Of a stretch of DNA of 64,000 bases, positions 50,273 through 59,317 are shown one piece after another (within the stretch, counting starts at the first letter, position 1; every line of letters starts with the position of its first letter). The notes under the pieces were generated by a model. That model saw nothing but the letters and a program-made list of their open reading frames with translations, was not told the DNA's origin and ran no database searches. The position numbers and the translations under genes were made by a program. Origin of the DNA: Microbacterium luteum (GTDB lineage: Bacteria > Actinomycetota > Actinomycetes > Actinomycetales > Microbacteriaceae); the NCBI RefSeq assembly GCF_015277875.1, contig NZ_CP063814.1:1116001-1180000 (forward strand), written 5' to 3'.

Positions 50273-50542
50273 GTGATCGACATCGACCCCAACAGCTCGG
50301 GACTGCCCGGCATCGACCAGCTCCGCACCATCGTTGGCGCCGTGATGACGGTCGGCCTCATCCTCTCCGTACTGGCGCTAATCGTCTCCGCGATCGTCTG
50401 GGCCTACGGCGCCAACAGCTCGAACCCGCATCTGGCGGGCAGGGGCAAGCTGGGCGTTCTCATCTCCTGCGGTGCCGCGGTGATCTGCGGCGCGGCGGTG
50501 ACGCTCGTGAACTTCTTCTGGAACGTCGGCCAGGCTGTATAG
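50273..50542 (+). CDS. Small pilin-like (VirB2/DUF6112-type) membrane protein 2
   Basis: 89 residues from GTG 50273 (GAGGGAG upstream). Same plan as the gene before it: MIDIDPNSSGLPGIDQLRTIVGAV, two membrane segments and the loop NSSNPHLAGRGKLGV. The pair appears to be a tandem duplication that has diverged: start (DFDGLGGI versus NSSGLPGI), loop and end (NWLIALGQQL versus NFFWNVGQAV) align. Confidence 0.75.
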   Translation: MIDIDPNSSGLPGIDQLRTIVGAVMTVGLILSVLALIVSAIVWAYGANSSNPHLAGRGKLGVLISCGAAVICGAAVTLVNFFWNVGQAV

Positions 50543-50570
50543 GGCCGCCGGTCACCGCAGGAGATTTGAG

Positions 50571-51902
50571 ATGGGTGTCTGCGACGTTCCCGTGATTTCG
50601 ACCGTCTGCGACGTGGCGGGCGAGGCTGCCGCGACGGTCGTGGCTGCCCCGTTCGACTGGCTCGCCCAGGCGATGGGCGGCGCGGCCGGCTGGCTGATCG
50701 AGGCGATGTGGGCCGTGTTCGACACGACCACGCTGGTCGATGTCCAGACGGACGGGTTCACCAGCGTCTACAACCTGATCTTCGGCATCGGCGTCTTCCT
50801 CGTCCTGATCTTCTTCTGCCTGCAACTCATCACCGGGCTGATCCGCCGCGACCCGACCGCGCTGTCCAGAGCCGCGCTCGGCGCGGCGAAATCGGTGCTG
50901 GGCGCGTTCGTGGTCGTCACGCTGACCGCGCTCGCACTGGAAATCGTGGACCAGCTCAGCATCGGCATCATCCAGACGTCCGGCGAGACCACCGAGACGA
51001 TGGGCGACAAGACCATCCTGCTCGCCGCCGGGCTCAGCGGCATCAACATCGCCGCGCCCGGCGTCGGCGCGATCGTCACGATCTTCCTGGCCGGGCTGAT
51101 GATCGCCGCCGTCGCGATCGTCTGGTTCAGCCTGCTGATCCGCAAGGCGCTGCTGCTGGTCGGCGTGGTGCTGGCACCGATCGCGTTCGCCGGCGCGTCC
51201 TGGGACGCCACCAAAGGATGGATCGGGAAATGGGCGGCGTTCGTGATCGCCCTCATCATCAGCAAGCTCGTGCTCGTCGTCATCTTCTTGCTGGCGATCA
51301 CGCAGATCGCCACCCCGATCGAGCTGGACATCGCCGCCGTCACCGAACCGATCACCGGCATCGTGCTCATGGGCATCGCGGCCTTCGCGCCCTACATGGT
51401 CTACCGCTTCGTGTCGTTCGTGGGCTTCGACCTGTACCAGCAGATGGGCACCGAGCAGGAGGCCAAGAACGCGCTCAACCGTCCCGTCCCGATCCCCTCC
51501 AAGCCCCAAGGCGGCGGCGAGCCCAAGAAGGTTCTCGAAGACCCCAATGACGGCGCGTCGGACGCAGGATCAGGTGGCACGCCTCCGCCGTCGCCCGCCC
51601 CGGCGCAGGCACCTGCCGCGGCCGGCGGTGAAACCGTGGGCGCCGAAGCCGGCGCCTCCGCCGCGGGCGCGGGACCGGCGGCAGCCGTCGTGGTCGGAGC
51701 GAAGGTCGCCAAGGATGCCGCCGAGGCCGGGCCGAAGGCCGGGCACGCGGTGGCCGGTCAGGCCGAGACCGCCGCCGACGCCGCAGGCGGGCAGAACGGC
51801 GGCACCCCGCCGCCGTCGCAGACGCCCCCGCCGTCCACGCCGCAGCCGAGGACGCCCACGGAGCCGTCCAACCCCACGGCATCGCCGTGGGGCAAGGAGT
51901 GA
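50571..51902 (+). CDS. VirB6/TrbL-like conjugative transfer membrane protein
   Basis: 443 residues. Five or six membrane segments (regions around 65-90, 105-125, 170-190, 195-215, 235-255, 265-285) after an N-terminal amphipathic part, then SWDATKGWIGKWAAFVIALI and a cytoplasmic tail rich in Pro, Ala and Gly (about 320-443: GGGEPKKVLEDPNDGASDAGSGG onward). VirB6/TrbL proteins form the inner membrane channel. It is 28 bases downstream of the second pilin-like gene and 6 upstream of the SCO6880-like gene. Confidence 0.85.
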   Translation: MGVCDVPVISTVCDVAGEAAATVVAAPFDWLAQAMGGAAGWLIEAMWAVFDTTTLVDVQTDGFTSVYNLIFGIGVFLVLIFFCLQLITGLIRRDPTALSRAALGAAKSVLGAFVVVTLTALALEIVDQLSIGIIQTSGETTETMGDKTILLAAGLSGINIAAPGVGAIVTIFLAGLMIAAVAIVWFSLLIRKALLLVGVVLAPIAFAGASWDATKGWIGKWAAFVIALIISKLVLVVIFLLAITQIATPIELDIAAVTEPITGIVLMGIAAFAPYMVYRFVSFVGFDLYQQMGTEQEAKNALNRPVPIPSKPQGGGEPKKVLEDPNDGASDAGSGGTPPPSPAPAQAPAAAGGETVGAEAGASAAGAGPAAAVVVGAKVAKDAAEAGPKAGHAVAGQAETAADAAGGQNGGTPPPSQTPPPSTPQPRTPTEPSNPTASPWGKE

Positions 51903-51908
51903 CCACCC

Positions 51909-53375
51909 ATGCCCACCACGGACCAGAAGACACCCGGTAGCGAGCTGACGCCGATGAAGTTCAGCCGACTCACCCGCCGAGGGGTGCTGCTCGGCCTCTC
52001 GGTCGCGCAGCTCATCACCCTCGGCATCGGCGGCCTGGCGCTGCTGGCCGCGTTCTACGGCGGCGCCGGGATGCTGCTGGTCTACACCGCCCCGGTCTGG
52101 CTGCTCGCGGTCGTGCTGACCTGGGTGCCCATCGCTGGGAGGCCGATGGTCGAATGGCTCCCTGTCGCGCTCTGGTGGCTGTGGCGCTCCACCGGCGGGC
52201 AACTGCTCTACCGGCGGCGGATCGTCAAGCCCCGCCCCGCCGGGAGTCTCGCGCTGCCCGGCGACATGGCCCGGCTTCGGGAGCACCTGGACCCCGAGAC
52301 CGGGGCGAGCATGATCCACGACCCCCGCCAGGCGACCTTGACGGTCGTCACGGAAGTGACCCATCCGGCATTCATCCTGCTCGACCCCGGCGAGCAGGAG
52401 CGCCGAGTCACCTCCTGGGGACGGGTGCTCGCCACGGTCTGCCGCTCCGGGAGGATCGCGACCCTGCAAGTGCTCGAACGGACCCTGCCGGACTCCGGTA
52501 GCGGGCTGGCCGAGTGGTGGGCCGAGCACGGCACCGACGACGGCTCCTGGGCCGCGACCACCTACCGCGAGCTGATCGAGCGGGCCGGCCCCGCCGGGGA
52601 ACGGCACGCCACCACGGTCAGCCTCTCCCTGGACATGAAGGTCGCGGCTCGGCAGATCAGGACCGCCGGCGGCGGCATCCGCGGCGCCGCCGCCGTGCTC
52701 CGGCAGGAGATGGCGACCCTTACGGCCGCGCTGCGGTCTGCGGACCTGACCCCTTCGGGGTGGCTCGGCCCCGGTCAGGTCGCGGTCATCCTCCGCTCGG
52801 CGTATGACCCGGCCGTGGCCGCCACCTTGGAGCGCCACGGGCGGCTCGGGCAGGAGCTCGCCGCCGCCGGCCCGGTCGCGGTCACCGAGACCTGGGGCAA
52901 CCTGCGCACCGACTCCGCCTGGCACACCGTGCTGTGGGTCTCGGAGTGGCCCCGCAGCCTCGTCTATCCGGGGTTCCTCGCGCCGGTGCTGCTCTCCACC
53001 GGCATCCAACGGGCGGTGTCGCTGATCTACACCCCGATGCGCTCGGACCAGGCGGCCCGCGACATCCGCAAGAAGAAGGTCGAACACATCTCCGATGCGG
53101 CCCAGCGCGCCCGAATCGGGCAGATCGAGGACGCCGCGCAGACCGCCGAATACCAAGACGTTCTCCAGCAGGAAGCCGACCTGACCGCCGGCCACGGGAT
53201 TCTACGGGTCTCCGGGCTCATCTCCGTCTCCGCCCCCAGCGTCGACGAGCTGGAAGCCGCAGTCGCCGCGATCGAACAAGCCTCGATCCAAGCCTCCTGC
53301 GAGACCCGAAGGCTCGTCGGCCAGCAAGCCGTCGCGTTCACGGCGGCCGCGCTGCCGCTGTGCCGCACGGTGTGA
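51909..53375 (+). CDS. SCO6880-like type IV secretion protein
   Basis: 488 residues. Two membrane segments near the N-terminus (about 31-50 and 53-70, LITLGIGGLALLAAFYGG, LLVYTAPVWLLAVVLTW), the motif GRPMVEWLPVALWWLWRSTGGQ, and a large soluble part with EVTHPAFILLDPGEQERRVTSWG, VSLSLDMKVAARQI and MRSDQAARDIRKKKVEHISDAAQR (cited in parts). Actinobacterial SCO6880 proteins precede the VirB4-like ATPase and resemble the VirB3 plus VirB4 N-domain. Here they are separated by two small genes. Confidence 0.85.
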   Translation: MPTTDQKTPGSELTPMKFSRLTRRGVLLGLSVAQLITLGIGGLALLAAFYGGAGMLLVYTAPVWLLAVVLTWVPIAGRPMVEWLPVALWWLWRSTGGQLLYRRRIVKPRPAGSLALPGDMARLREHLDPETGASMIHDPRQATLTVVTEVTHPAFILLDPGEQERRVTSWGRVLATVCRSGRIATLQVLERTLPDSGSGLAEWWAEHGTDDGSWAATTYRELIERAGPAGERHATTVSLSLDMKVAARQIRTAGGGIRGAAAVLRQEMATLTAALRSADLTPSGWLGPGQVAVILRSAYDPAVAATLERHGRLGQELAAAGPVAVTETWGNLRTDSAWHTVLWVSEWPRSLVYPGFLAPVLLSTGIQRAVSLIYTPMRSDQAARDIRKKKVEHISDAAQRARIGQIEDAAQTAEYQDVLQQEADLTAGHGILRVSGLISVSAPSVDELEAAVAAIEQASIQASCETRRLVGQQAVAFTAAALPLCRTV

Positions 53376-53425
53376 CCGGCGCGCTCACCTGGCAGGCATC
53401 CCACCCTCGTTGAAGGAGGCCCGTG

Positions 53426-54223
53426 ATGCCGACATACACGAACCCGACCAGCGATGCCAGCGATGCCTACGAGGCGTTGCGCGGTCTGGCTCACGCCAGC
53501 CGTAGCTTCGAGGACCCGTCCGAGACCTACGTGGTGATCGGTGAGCTGTTGGGCGGGCTGCGATCGCTGCGGCAGGTGCTCGACCAGCTCGCCGCCGCCC
53601 ATCTGAGCCGGCAGCATCACGTCACCGACGAGTCCCGCGAGTACAGCGGCGGTGCGGCCGAGGCGCTGGCCGCAGCGGATGAGCTGCACCAGGCCGGCAC
53701 GCTCATCGACCAGGCCGGCGACCGCCTGAGCGCGGCCATGACCCACTCGGGCCGGATCGTGTGGAACCCGCAGGACCGGATGGTGGAGCGGTGGGTTGGC
53801 GTCGTGTTCCTCCAAGGCGAGGAAGCCGACCGGGTGATCGACCTCATCGACGCCCACGGGGTCGAGGCGGGGATCGAGCATCTGTCGGCGTGGGACTACG
53901 GCGAGGAGACCACGAACGCCGCCTTGGAGAACGGCGACGTTCACGACACCGCCCCGGTCTATCCCGGTGACCGGCAGGCCGAGACCGGCGACTACGCGAT
54001 GACCTACAACCCGATGGCCGGGCACGTCGCCCTGTACCGGCGGCACCTGATCCGTGCCGAGGACGCCATCGACAAAGAAGCAGGGGCGCACGTCCCGGCC
54101 CGCCGCCCGACGACAGGCCGTGAGCGAGAGACGGCCGGGCGGCGTAGCGCCGTCCGTGACGGGGGCTGGTTCGAGCATCCCGGCGTCGCCGCCGTCAAGC
54201 AGGCCCGCGGGCTGTCGCTCTGA
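53426..54223 (+). CDS. Conserved hypothetical protein with C-terminal WFEHPG motif
   Basis: 265 residues from ATG 53426, with GAAGGAGG 6 bases upstream (a GTG at 53423 is less likely). N-terminal helical part (YEALRGLAHASRSFEDPSETYVVIGELLGGLRSLRQVLDQLAAAHLS, cited in part), then a mixed domain with VGVVFLQGEEADRVIDLID. The last 20 or so residues, GGWFEHPGVAAVKQARGLSL, match the end of the next protein. It lies among secretion genes and may be a substrate or accessory factor; function unknown. Confidence 0.72.
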   Translation: MPTYTNPTSDASDAYEALRGLAHASRSFEDPSETYVVIGELLGGLRSLRQVLDQLAAAHLSRQHHVTDESREYSGGAAEALAAADELHQAGTLIDQAGDRLSAAMTHSGRIVWNPQDRMVERWVGVVFLQGEEADRVIDLIDAHGVEAGIEHLSAWDYGEETTNAALENGDVHDTAPVYPGDRQAETGDYAMTYNPMAGHVALYRRHLIRAEDAIDKEAGAHVPARRPTTGRERETAGRRSAVRDGGWFEHPGVAAVKQARGLSL

Positions 54224-54264
54224 CATAGCCACCACGGAGACGTGCCGGCGCGCACCTGCCCGCC

Positions 54265-54714
54265 ATGAACAGCGCAGACCCCACCGCTTCGATGTCCCGG
54301 CACGTCGGGACGCTCACCTTGACCGTCTGGCCGGACTCGCCGCTGGGCGAGCACCAGCGATATGCCTACCGCATCGACGACACCGCGACCGGGCAGACGC
54401 TCGACGGCCGGGACCTGTTCACCGGCACCGGCGCCCCGGTCGCCCCGGACCGCGCGATGCGCGACCTCGCCGCCTACCTGACCGCGGCCGGCGACGCCCG
54501 CCAGTACGCCATCGACAACCCCGGCAGCAGGCCCGAGCACGAGGGCCTGTTCCCCGGATGGGTCGCTGAGGCCGCTCGCCAGAACGCGGACGCGCTGGCC
54601 CTGCTCGCCGAGGGTGAACCGCCAGAGCCGACACGCCGGCCGGCACCCGACCCGTCATGGTTCGAGCACCCCGGTGGTAGCACGACGGCTCAGAGGCGGG
54701 GGCGGTCGTTGTGA
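54265..54714 (+). CDS. Small hypothetical protein with C-terminal WFEHPG motif
   Basis: 149 residues. MSRHVGTLTLTVWPDSPLGEHQRYAYRIDDTATGQTLDGRDLFTG and ALDLAAYLTAAGDARQY-like helical centre, no membrane segment. It ends SWFEHPGGSTTAQRRGRSL, like the protein encoded upstream. The stop overlaps the GTG of the VirB4-like gene, so it is in the secretion operon. Family not recognised. Confidence 0.72.
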   Translation: MNSADPTASMSRHVGTLTLTVWPDSPLGEHQRYAYRIDDTATGQTLDGRDLFTGTGAPVAPDRAMRDLAAYLTAAGDARQYAIDNPGSRPEHEGLFPGWVAEAARQNADALALLAEGEPPEPTRRPAPDPSWFEHPGGSTTAQRRGRSL

Positions 54715-56195
54715 GCCGGGGCGAGAAGCTGCATACCGCTGTCCTCGTCGCCCCCGCCTCGGAGCGGCACCGGCTGCGCAAGCAGCGGCGGCAAGCCGCC
54801 GCCCGACTCGTCGCCGAGCAACGCCACGTCGAGAAGGAAGCGGCCCAGGCCAAGGCCGCCGCCGAACGGGCCGAGCGCCGCGCCACGGTCTACCTGCCCG
54901 CCGCCGGCGAGTCCGGTCCGGCGGCGCTGAGGACACCGGGCCGGTTCCGGGTGCCTCGGCATCAGGACACCAGCGCGGTGCTCGCCGGGCAGTACCCGTT
55001 CCTGGCCGAAGCTGGGCTCGGAGCCGCGGGAATCTTCATCGGCCAAGACCTCTACAGCGGCTCGTCGTTCGTGTACGACCCGTGGGAGCTGTACCGCAGG
55101 GGCATCATCACCGCGCCGAACCTGATCCTCGCCGGGATCGTCGGCTCCGGGAAATCCTCGCTCGCCAAGAGCCTCTACACCCGCAGCCTGCCCTTCGGGT
55201 ACCGCGTCTATGTCCCCGGCGACCCCAAAGGCGAGCACTCCGGCGTCGCGGAAGCAGTCGGCGGGAAAGCGATCATCCTCGGGCACGGGATGGGCAACAG
55301 GCTCAACCCATTGGATGAGGGCTACCGGCCCGGCGGTCTGTCCGATCAGGAGTGGGCGACGACTCTCGCCGCGCGGCGTCGCGATCTGCTCGGAGCCTTG
55401 ACGGAGACGGTGCTGGATCGGCGGTTGGCGCCGTTGGAGCACACCGCGATCGACACCGCCCTGGCCGGCGCGGTGCGCGACGCGGCCGTGCCGATCCTGC
55501 CGATGGTGGTCGAACAGCTGCTGCGCCCCGACCCTGCCGACGACCCGGACGGCCGGCTCACCGAGGACGGCCGCCAGGTCGGCCACGCGCTGCGCCGCCT
55601 GGTGGCCGGGGACCTGGCCGGCCTGTTCGACGGGCCAAGCACCGTCAGGTTCGACCCGTCATTGCCGATGGTCAGCCTCGACCTGTCGCGCGTCACCGAG
55701 AACAGCACGCTGATTTCGGTGCTGATGACCTGCTCGTCGGCATGGATGGAAGCCGCCCTGCTCGACCCCAACGGAGGCCGCAGGTGGGTCGTCTACGACG
55801 AGGCATGGAGACTGATGTCGCACCCGGCGCTCCTGCGCCGGATGGACGCGCACTGGCGGCTGGCGAGGCACTACGGGCTGGCAAATCTGCTCGTGTTCCA
55901 CAAGCTCACCGACCTGGAGAACGTCGGCGACGCGGGATCGGCGAACCGGGCGCTGGCGAACAGCCTGCTGGCGAACGCGGAGACGAGGATCGTCTACCGG
56001 CAGGAGACCGATCAGCTCGGCCCTACCGCCGTCGCACTCGGGCTGACCGGCACCGAACGCCGCCTGCTGCCCGGACTCGGCACCGGACAAGGCTTGTGGC
56101 GGATCAAGGACCGGGCCTTCGTCGTGCAACACCAACTCCACCCCGCCGAGCTGGCGGCATTCGACACCACCGCCCGCATGACCGGCAAAGGCTAG
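54711..56195 (+). CDS. VirB4-like conjugation ATPase
   Basis: 494 residues. Basic coiled-coil N-terminus (residues about 10-60), then an AAA-type ATPase domain: Walker A LAGIVGSGKSSLAKSLY, YVPGDPKGEHSGVA, GNRLNPLDEGYRPGG, Walker B VVYDEAWRLMSHPALLRRMDAHWRLARHYG and LANAETRIVYRQE (cited in parts). It powers assembly of the secretion channel. It lacks the large VirB4 N-domain, which is consistent with the separate SCO6880-like protein supplying it. The GTG at 54711 overlaps the stop of the upstream gene. Confidence 0.9.
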   Translation: MSRGEKLHTAVLVAPASERHRLRKQRRQAAARLVAEQRHVEKEAAQAKAAAERAERRATVYLPAAGESGPAALRTPGRFRVPRHQDTSAVLAGQYPFLAEAGLGAAGIFIGQDLYSGSSFVYDPWELYRRGIITAPNLILAGIVGSGKSSLAKSLYTRSLPFGYRVYVPGDPKGEHSGVAEAVGGKAIILGHGMGNRLNPLDEGYRPGGLSDQEWATTLAARRRDLLGALTETVLDRRLAPLEHTAIDTALAGAVRDAAVPILPMVVEQLLRPDPADDPDGRLTEDGRQVGHALRRLVAGDLAGLFDGPSTVRFDPSLPMVSLDLSRVTENSTLISVLMTCSSAWMEAALLDPNGGRRWVVYDEAWRLMSHPALLRRMDAHWRLARHYGLANLLVFHKLTDLENVGDAGSANRALANSLLANAETRIVYRQETDQLGPTAVALGLTGTERRLLPGLGTGQGLWRIKDRAFVVQHQLHPAELAAFDTTARMTGKG

Positions 56196-56197
56196 AA

Positions 56198-56298
56198 GTT
56201 CCCCGGATTCCTGAACGTTCGTCGGGATTCCTGAAGGTTCATCGGTCGGACTGACGGTTCCTCGGGATCGCTGAACGGTTCTCCCGGAGACGTGACCG
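56198..56298. repeat. Five iteron-like tandem repeats of about 20 bp
   Basis: Units beginning GTTC follow one another at 56198, 56217, 56237, 56257 and 56278, 19-21 bases each, on the pattern GTTCNTCGGGATTCCTGAA. Units 1 and 2 are nearly identical; 3 to 5 are degenerate. Spacing of about two helical turns would place bound proteins on one face of the DNA. The tract starts 3 bases after the VirB4-like stop and is upstream of the next gene. It could be an origin, a partition (ParB) site or a regulator array. Confidence 0.7.
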
Positions 56299-56361
56299 GC
56301 CCAGCCGGGAAACCCCGTGCGCCCTCGACTGCTGCTGGTGGGGGCAGGTGCACCTGGCGGC

Positions 56362-56874
56362 ATGAGGAAAACCGAGCCGCAGCCTGAGCCAGTCCCGGTC
56401 TCCATTCCGCTCGTCGTGCTCGATGTGCGCGAGGACGGCACCGTGACCGTCACCGTCGACGGGAAACGGCTGAACCCCGACCCTTTCGCGCCGCCGTGGC
56501 GACGATCCTCGTTCGGGCAGATCATCGACCGCGCCACGAACGACCGGACGACACCGGCCCGGGTCGAGGTCCGCGAAGCGGACGGCACGACCTTCACCGA
56601 CATCATCGCCGCCCGCCGTCGGCGTTCCCGCCCCGAGCCCGAACCGGAGGTGCCGGCCGGGCCGGTGTTCCACACCGTCGAGGGCGAGGGGTTCGTTCCC
56701 GGCGAGGACGTGGCGGTGGCCGTCGTCACCGGGCACACCGACGCCGCCCACACCGGCACCGCGCGCGCCCTCATCGACCCGGCCGGAGTCAGCGTCGACC
56801 AGGCCGGCGGGGTCATCGAGGTCATCCTGTTCGGCCGCGTCTCCGGCACCACGATCATCCGGCGAGTGCCGTGA
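56362..56874 (+). CDS. Hypothetical protein upstream of the coupling protein
   Basis: 170 residues from ATG 56362 (MRKTEPQPEPVPVSIPLVVLDV). The first part looks beta-rich (VREDGTVTVTVDGKRLNPDPF), then SSFGQIIDRATNDRTTPARVEVREADGTTFTDII (cited in part), an Arg/Pro-rich linker, and a small C-terminal beta domain (VFHTVEGEGFVPGEDVAVAVV). No membrane segment. It overlaps the coupling protein gene by four bases, which suggests a partner role in substrate delivery. An upstream start at 56317 is possible. Function unknown. Confidence 0.7.
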   Translation: MRKTEPQPEPVPVSIPLVVLDVREDGTVTVTVDGKRLNPDPFAPPWRRSSFGQIIDRATNDRTTPARVEVREADGTTFTDIIAARRRRSRPEPEPEVPAGPVFHTVEGEGFVPGEDVAVAVVTGHTDAAHTGTARALIDPAGVSVDQAGGVIEVILFGRVSGTTIIRRVP

Positions 56875-58649
56875 ACGAGCAGGGCCGGCAGACCGGCTCG
56901 TTCGGGGACGAGCTGACCAACGCCGCCATGATCGGGCTGGTCCTCCTGTTCGGCGTCGCGCTGATCCTGCGCGCCGCTGGATCGGTGGCCGCGTTCCTGA
57001 CCGGCACGCCCCAGCCGTCCGGCGATCCCGCCTCCGGGGTCGGAGTGCTGTTCCGCCCCGGCGACCCCGGCGCGGCGCTCGACGCGGACGGCCTGAACCC
57101 GGTCGTCTACTGGATCGTCGCCGGACTGCTGCTCGCCAGCCTCGTCACCGGCGGGCTATGGGCGTGGCTGCGGCTGCGCCGCCACACCCACCGGATCGAA
57201 ACCGACCCACGCCGCATGGCCGGGATCGCCACCCGGCACGAGGTCGCCGCCGCCGCGTCAGACAAGGCGCTGCTGCGCCGCGCGGGAAACCTGCGCCCCG
57301 GTCTGGCTGATCCGAAGCCGGCGGATGTGGGCTACCGGCTCGGCACCTCCAAGGGCACCGGCGTGTGGGCGTCGGTGGAGGACTCGATCATGGTCATCGG
57401 CCCGCCCCGCTCCGGGAAGGGTCTGCATCTGGTGATCCCGGCGATCCTCGATGCCCCCGGCGCCGTCGTCGTCACCTCGACCAGGCCGGACAACCTCACC
57501 GCGACCATGCGCTCCCGCAGAAGGATCGGCCCCGTCGCGATCTTCGACCCGCAACATTTGGCCGAGGGTCTGCCCGCCGGTCTGCGCTGGTCACCGATCC
57601 GGGGCTGCGAGTCACCGCAGACGGCGATGATCCGCGCCACCGGGCTCGCTGCCGGCACCGGCCTGTCCGCGGGCGGTGTCGACGGCGGGGGCTTTTGGGA
57701 GGGCAAGACACGGGCGGCGCTCCAAGCCCTGCTGCACGCGGCAGCGATCGACCACCGGCCACCCGCCGAGCTGTTCCGATGGACTCTCGATCCGACCGCG
57801 GCCGCTGACGCGGTGGCGATCCTGACCGGCTCCACTCAGGCCGCTACCGGATGGGCCGAGTCGCTGGAAGCGATGATCGACTCCGACCCCCGCACCCGCG
57901 ACTCGATCTGGCAGGGCGTCTCCCTCGCCCTTGGCTCCCTCGCGGACCCGCGCGTGCTCGACGCCGTATCACCCGGCCCCGGCGAGGGCTTCGACCCCGA
58001 AGCATTCATCCGCGACCGCGGCACGTTGTTCCTGCTGGCAACCGGGTCCGGTGCGGGAGCCAGCGCCGCGCTGGTCGCCGCGCTCGTGGAAGACCTCATC
58101 GAGACCGCCCGCCGCCTGGCCGCACGATCGCCCGGCGCCCGGCTCGATCCGCCGATGCTGCTGGCCCTGGACGAGATAGCCAACCTCTCGCCGTTGCCGT
58201 CGCTGCCGACGCTGATGGCCGAAGGCGGCGGGTCCGGGATCACGACAATGCCGGTGCTCCAATCGCTCGCGCAGGCGCGGGACAAGTGGAACGAGCACCA
58301 GGCGAACGCGATCTGGGACGCCTCGATCGTCAAGGTCATCCTCGGCGGCGCATCCAACAGCCGGGACCTGCAAGACCTGAGCGCCTTGGTCGGCGAACGC
58401 GACGAATACACCGACTCCGTGACGCTGGGCGACCACGGCACCCGCTCCAACCAGCGGTCCGTTCGCCGGGTGCCGATCTTCCCGCCCGACCGCATCCGCC
58501 GGCTCCCGTTCGCGACCGGGATCGTGCTGCTGCGCTCCGCGCCACCGATCGTCACCGACCTGCACCCCTGGCCCAAGCGCCCCGACGCCAGCCAGCTCAC
58601 CGCCGACCGCGCCGAGATCGAAGCCCTGCTGCGCCGCGCCGACACCTGA
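56871..58649 (+). CDS. TraG/VirD4-family type IV coupling protein
   Basis: 592 residues from GTG 56871. Two N-terminal membrane segments (about 19-39 and 80-102). The ATPase domain has Walker A VIGPPRSGKGLHLVIPAI, VTSTRPDNLTATMRSRR, Walker B LLALDEIANLSPLPSLPTLMAEGGG and LQSLAQARDKWNEHQANAIWD with ASNSRDLQDLSALVG (cited in parts). It recruits the relaxase-DNA complex to the channel. The upstream gene overlaps it by four bases; 80 bases follow before the DUF4913 gene. Confidence 0.94.
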   Translation: MNEQGRQTGSFGDELTNAAMIGLVLLFGVALILRAAGSVAAFLTGTPQPSGDPASGVGVLFRPGDPGAALDADGLNPVVYWIVAGLLLASLVTGGLWAWLRLRRHTHRIETDPRRMAGIATRHEVAAAASDKALLRRAGNLRPGLADPKPADVGYRLGTSKGTGVWASVEDSIMVIGPPRSGKGLHLVIPAILDAPGAVVVTSTRPDNLTATMRSRRRIGPVAIFDPQHLAEGLPAGLRWSPIRGCESPQTAMIRATGLAAGTGLSAGGVDGGGFWEGKTRAALQALLHAAAIDHRPPAELFRWTLDPTAAADAVAILTGSTQAATGWAESLEAMIDSDPRTRDSIWQGVSLALGSLADPRVLDAVSPGPGEGFDPEAFIRDRGTLFLLATGSGAGASAALVAALVEDLIETARRLAARSPGARLDPPMLLALDEIANLSPLPSLPTLMAEGGGSGITTMPVLQSLAQARDKWNEHQANAIWDASIVKVILGGASNSRDLQDLSALVGERDEYTDSVTLGDHGTRSNQRSVRRVPIFPPDRIRRLPFATGIVLLRSAPPIVTDLHPWPKRPDASQLTADRAEIEALLRRADT

Positions 58650-58729
58650 ACGCCGGTCGCGGCAAGGAGCACCTGCCCGCCACAACGGCCTGGCACGAAC
58701 CGGCGCCGGAGAGCAGACAGGAGCACAGC

Positions 58730-59317
58730 ATGTCCGACGAACCCCGCGGCGACGCCACGACGAACGACGTTCCCGACTCGGATGTGGACGAGATGGACGA
58801 CGACGGCTACGACGAGCCGTTGATCGCCGAGCCGCCACACCCGATCAACTGGAACCTGCTGAGTGCCGAGGACGCCGAGGCCGAGTGGTTGGAGCTCAAC
58901 CGCTGGGTGGACTGGCTGCGCCACACCTACGGGCTCCCCGCCTCCGTGATCCCGCCCGCCTGGCACATGCACCCCGAGCTGCTGTGGGAGCTGAGCGCGC
59001 TGCACCTGCACTGGCTCTGCGCCTACGACCCCGACCAGAACGGCAGCGCCCCGCTCGGCTGGCACCGCGACTTCGCCGACGCCCGCCAGCGGCTCCGCGA
59101 ATGGGTCGCCGCCTGCGGCACCCGACTCGACCACGACCGCCCCACCAGGCAGACCATCTGGCCCGGCGAGGAACCCGCCGACCCGATCGAGGACATCCCG
59201 ATCACCGACCGCGACGCCGAGTTCGTGGAGTTCGTCATGGCCGACGTCCAGGCCCGCCGCGAGGCCGAGGAAGCCTTCTACCGCGACCTCGACCCGGACA
59301 CCGGAGAAGTCTCGTGA
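58730..59317 (+). CDS. DUF4913-family protein
   Basis: 195 residues from ATG 58730 (AGGAG 7 bases upstream). Acidic N-terminus (SDVDEMDDDGYDEP), then NWNLLSAEDAEAEWLELNRWVDWLRHTYGLPASVIPPAWHMHPELLWELSALHLHW and GWHRDFADARQRLREW (cited in parts), the Trp-rich pattern of DUF4913, common beside coupling proteins on actinobacterial plasmids. It overlaps the small gene downstream by four bases. Its role is unknown; transfer accessory is the likely one by place. Confidence 0.83.
   Translation: MSDEPRGDATTNDVPDSDVDEMDDDGYDEPLIAEPPHPINWNLLSAEDAEAEWLELNRWVDWLRHTYGLPASVIPPAWHMHPELLWELSALHLHWLCAYDPDQNGSAPLGWHRDFADARQRLREWVAACGTRLDHDRPTRQTIWPGEEPADPIEDIPITDRDAEFVEFVMADVQARREAEEAFYRDLDPDTGEVS

Noticed and set aside
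56198..56298. Repeat array as a CRISPR
   Set aside because: Units are contiguous, about 20 bp and degenerate with no spacers, and no cas genes are present.
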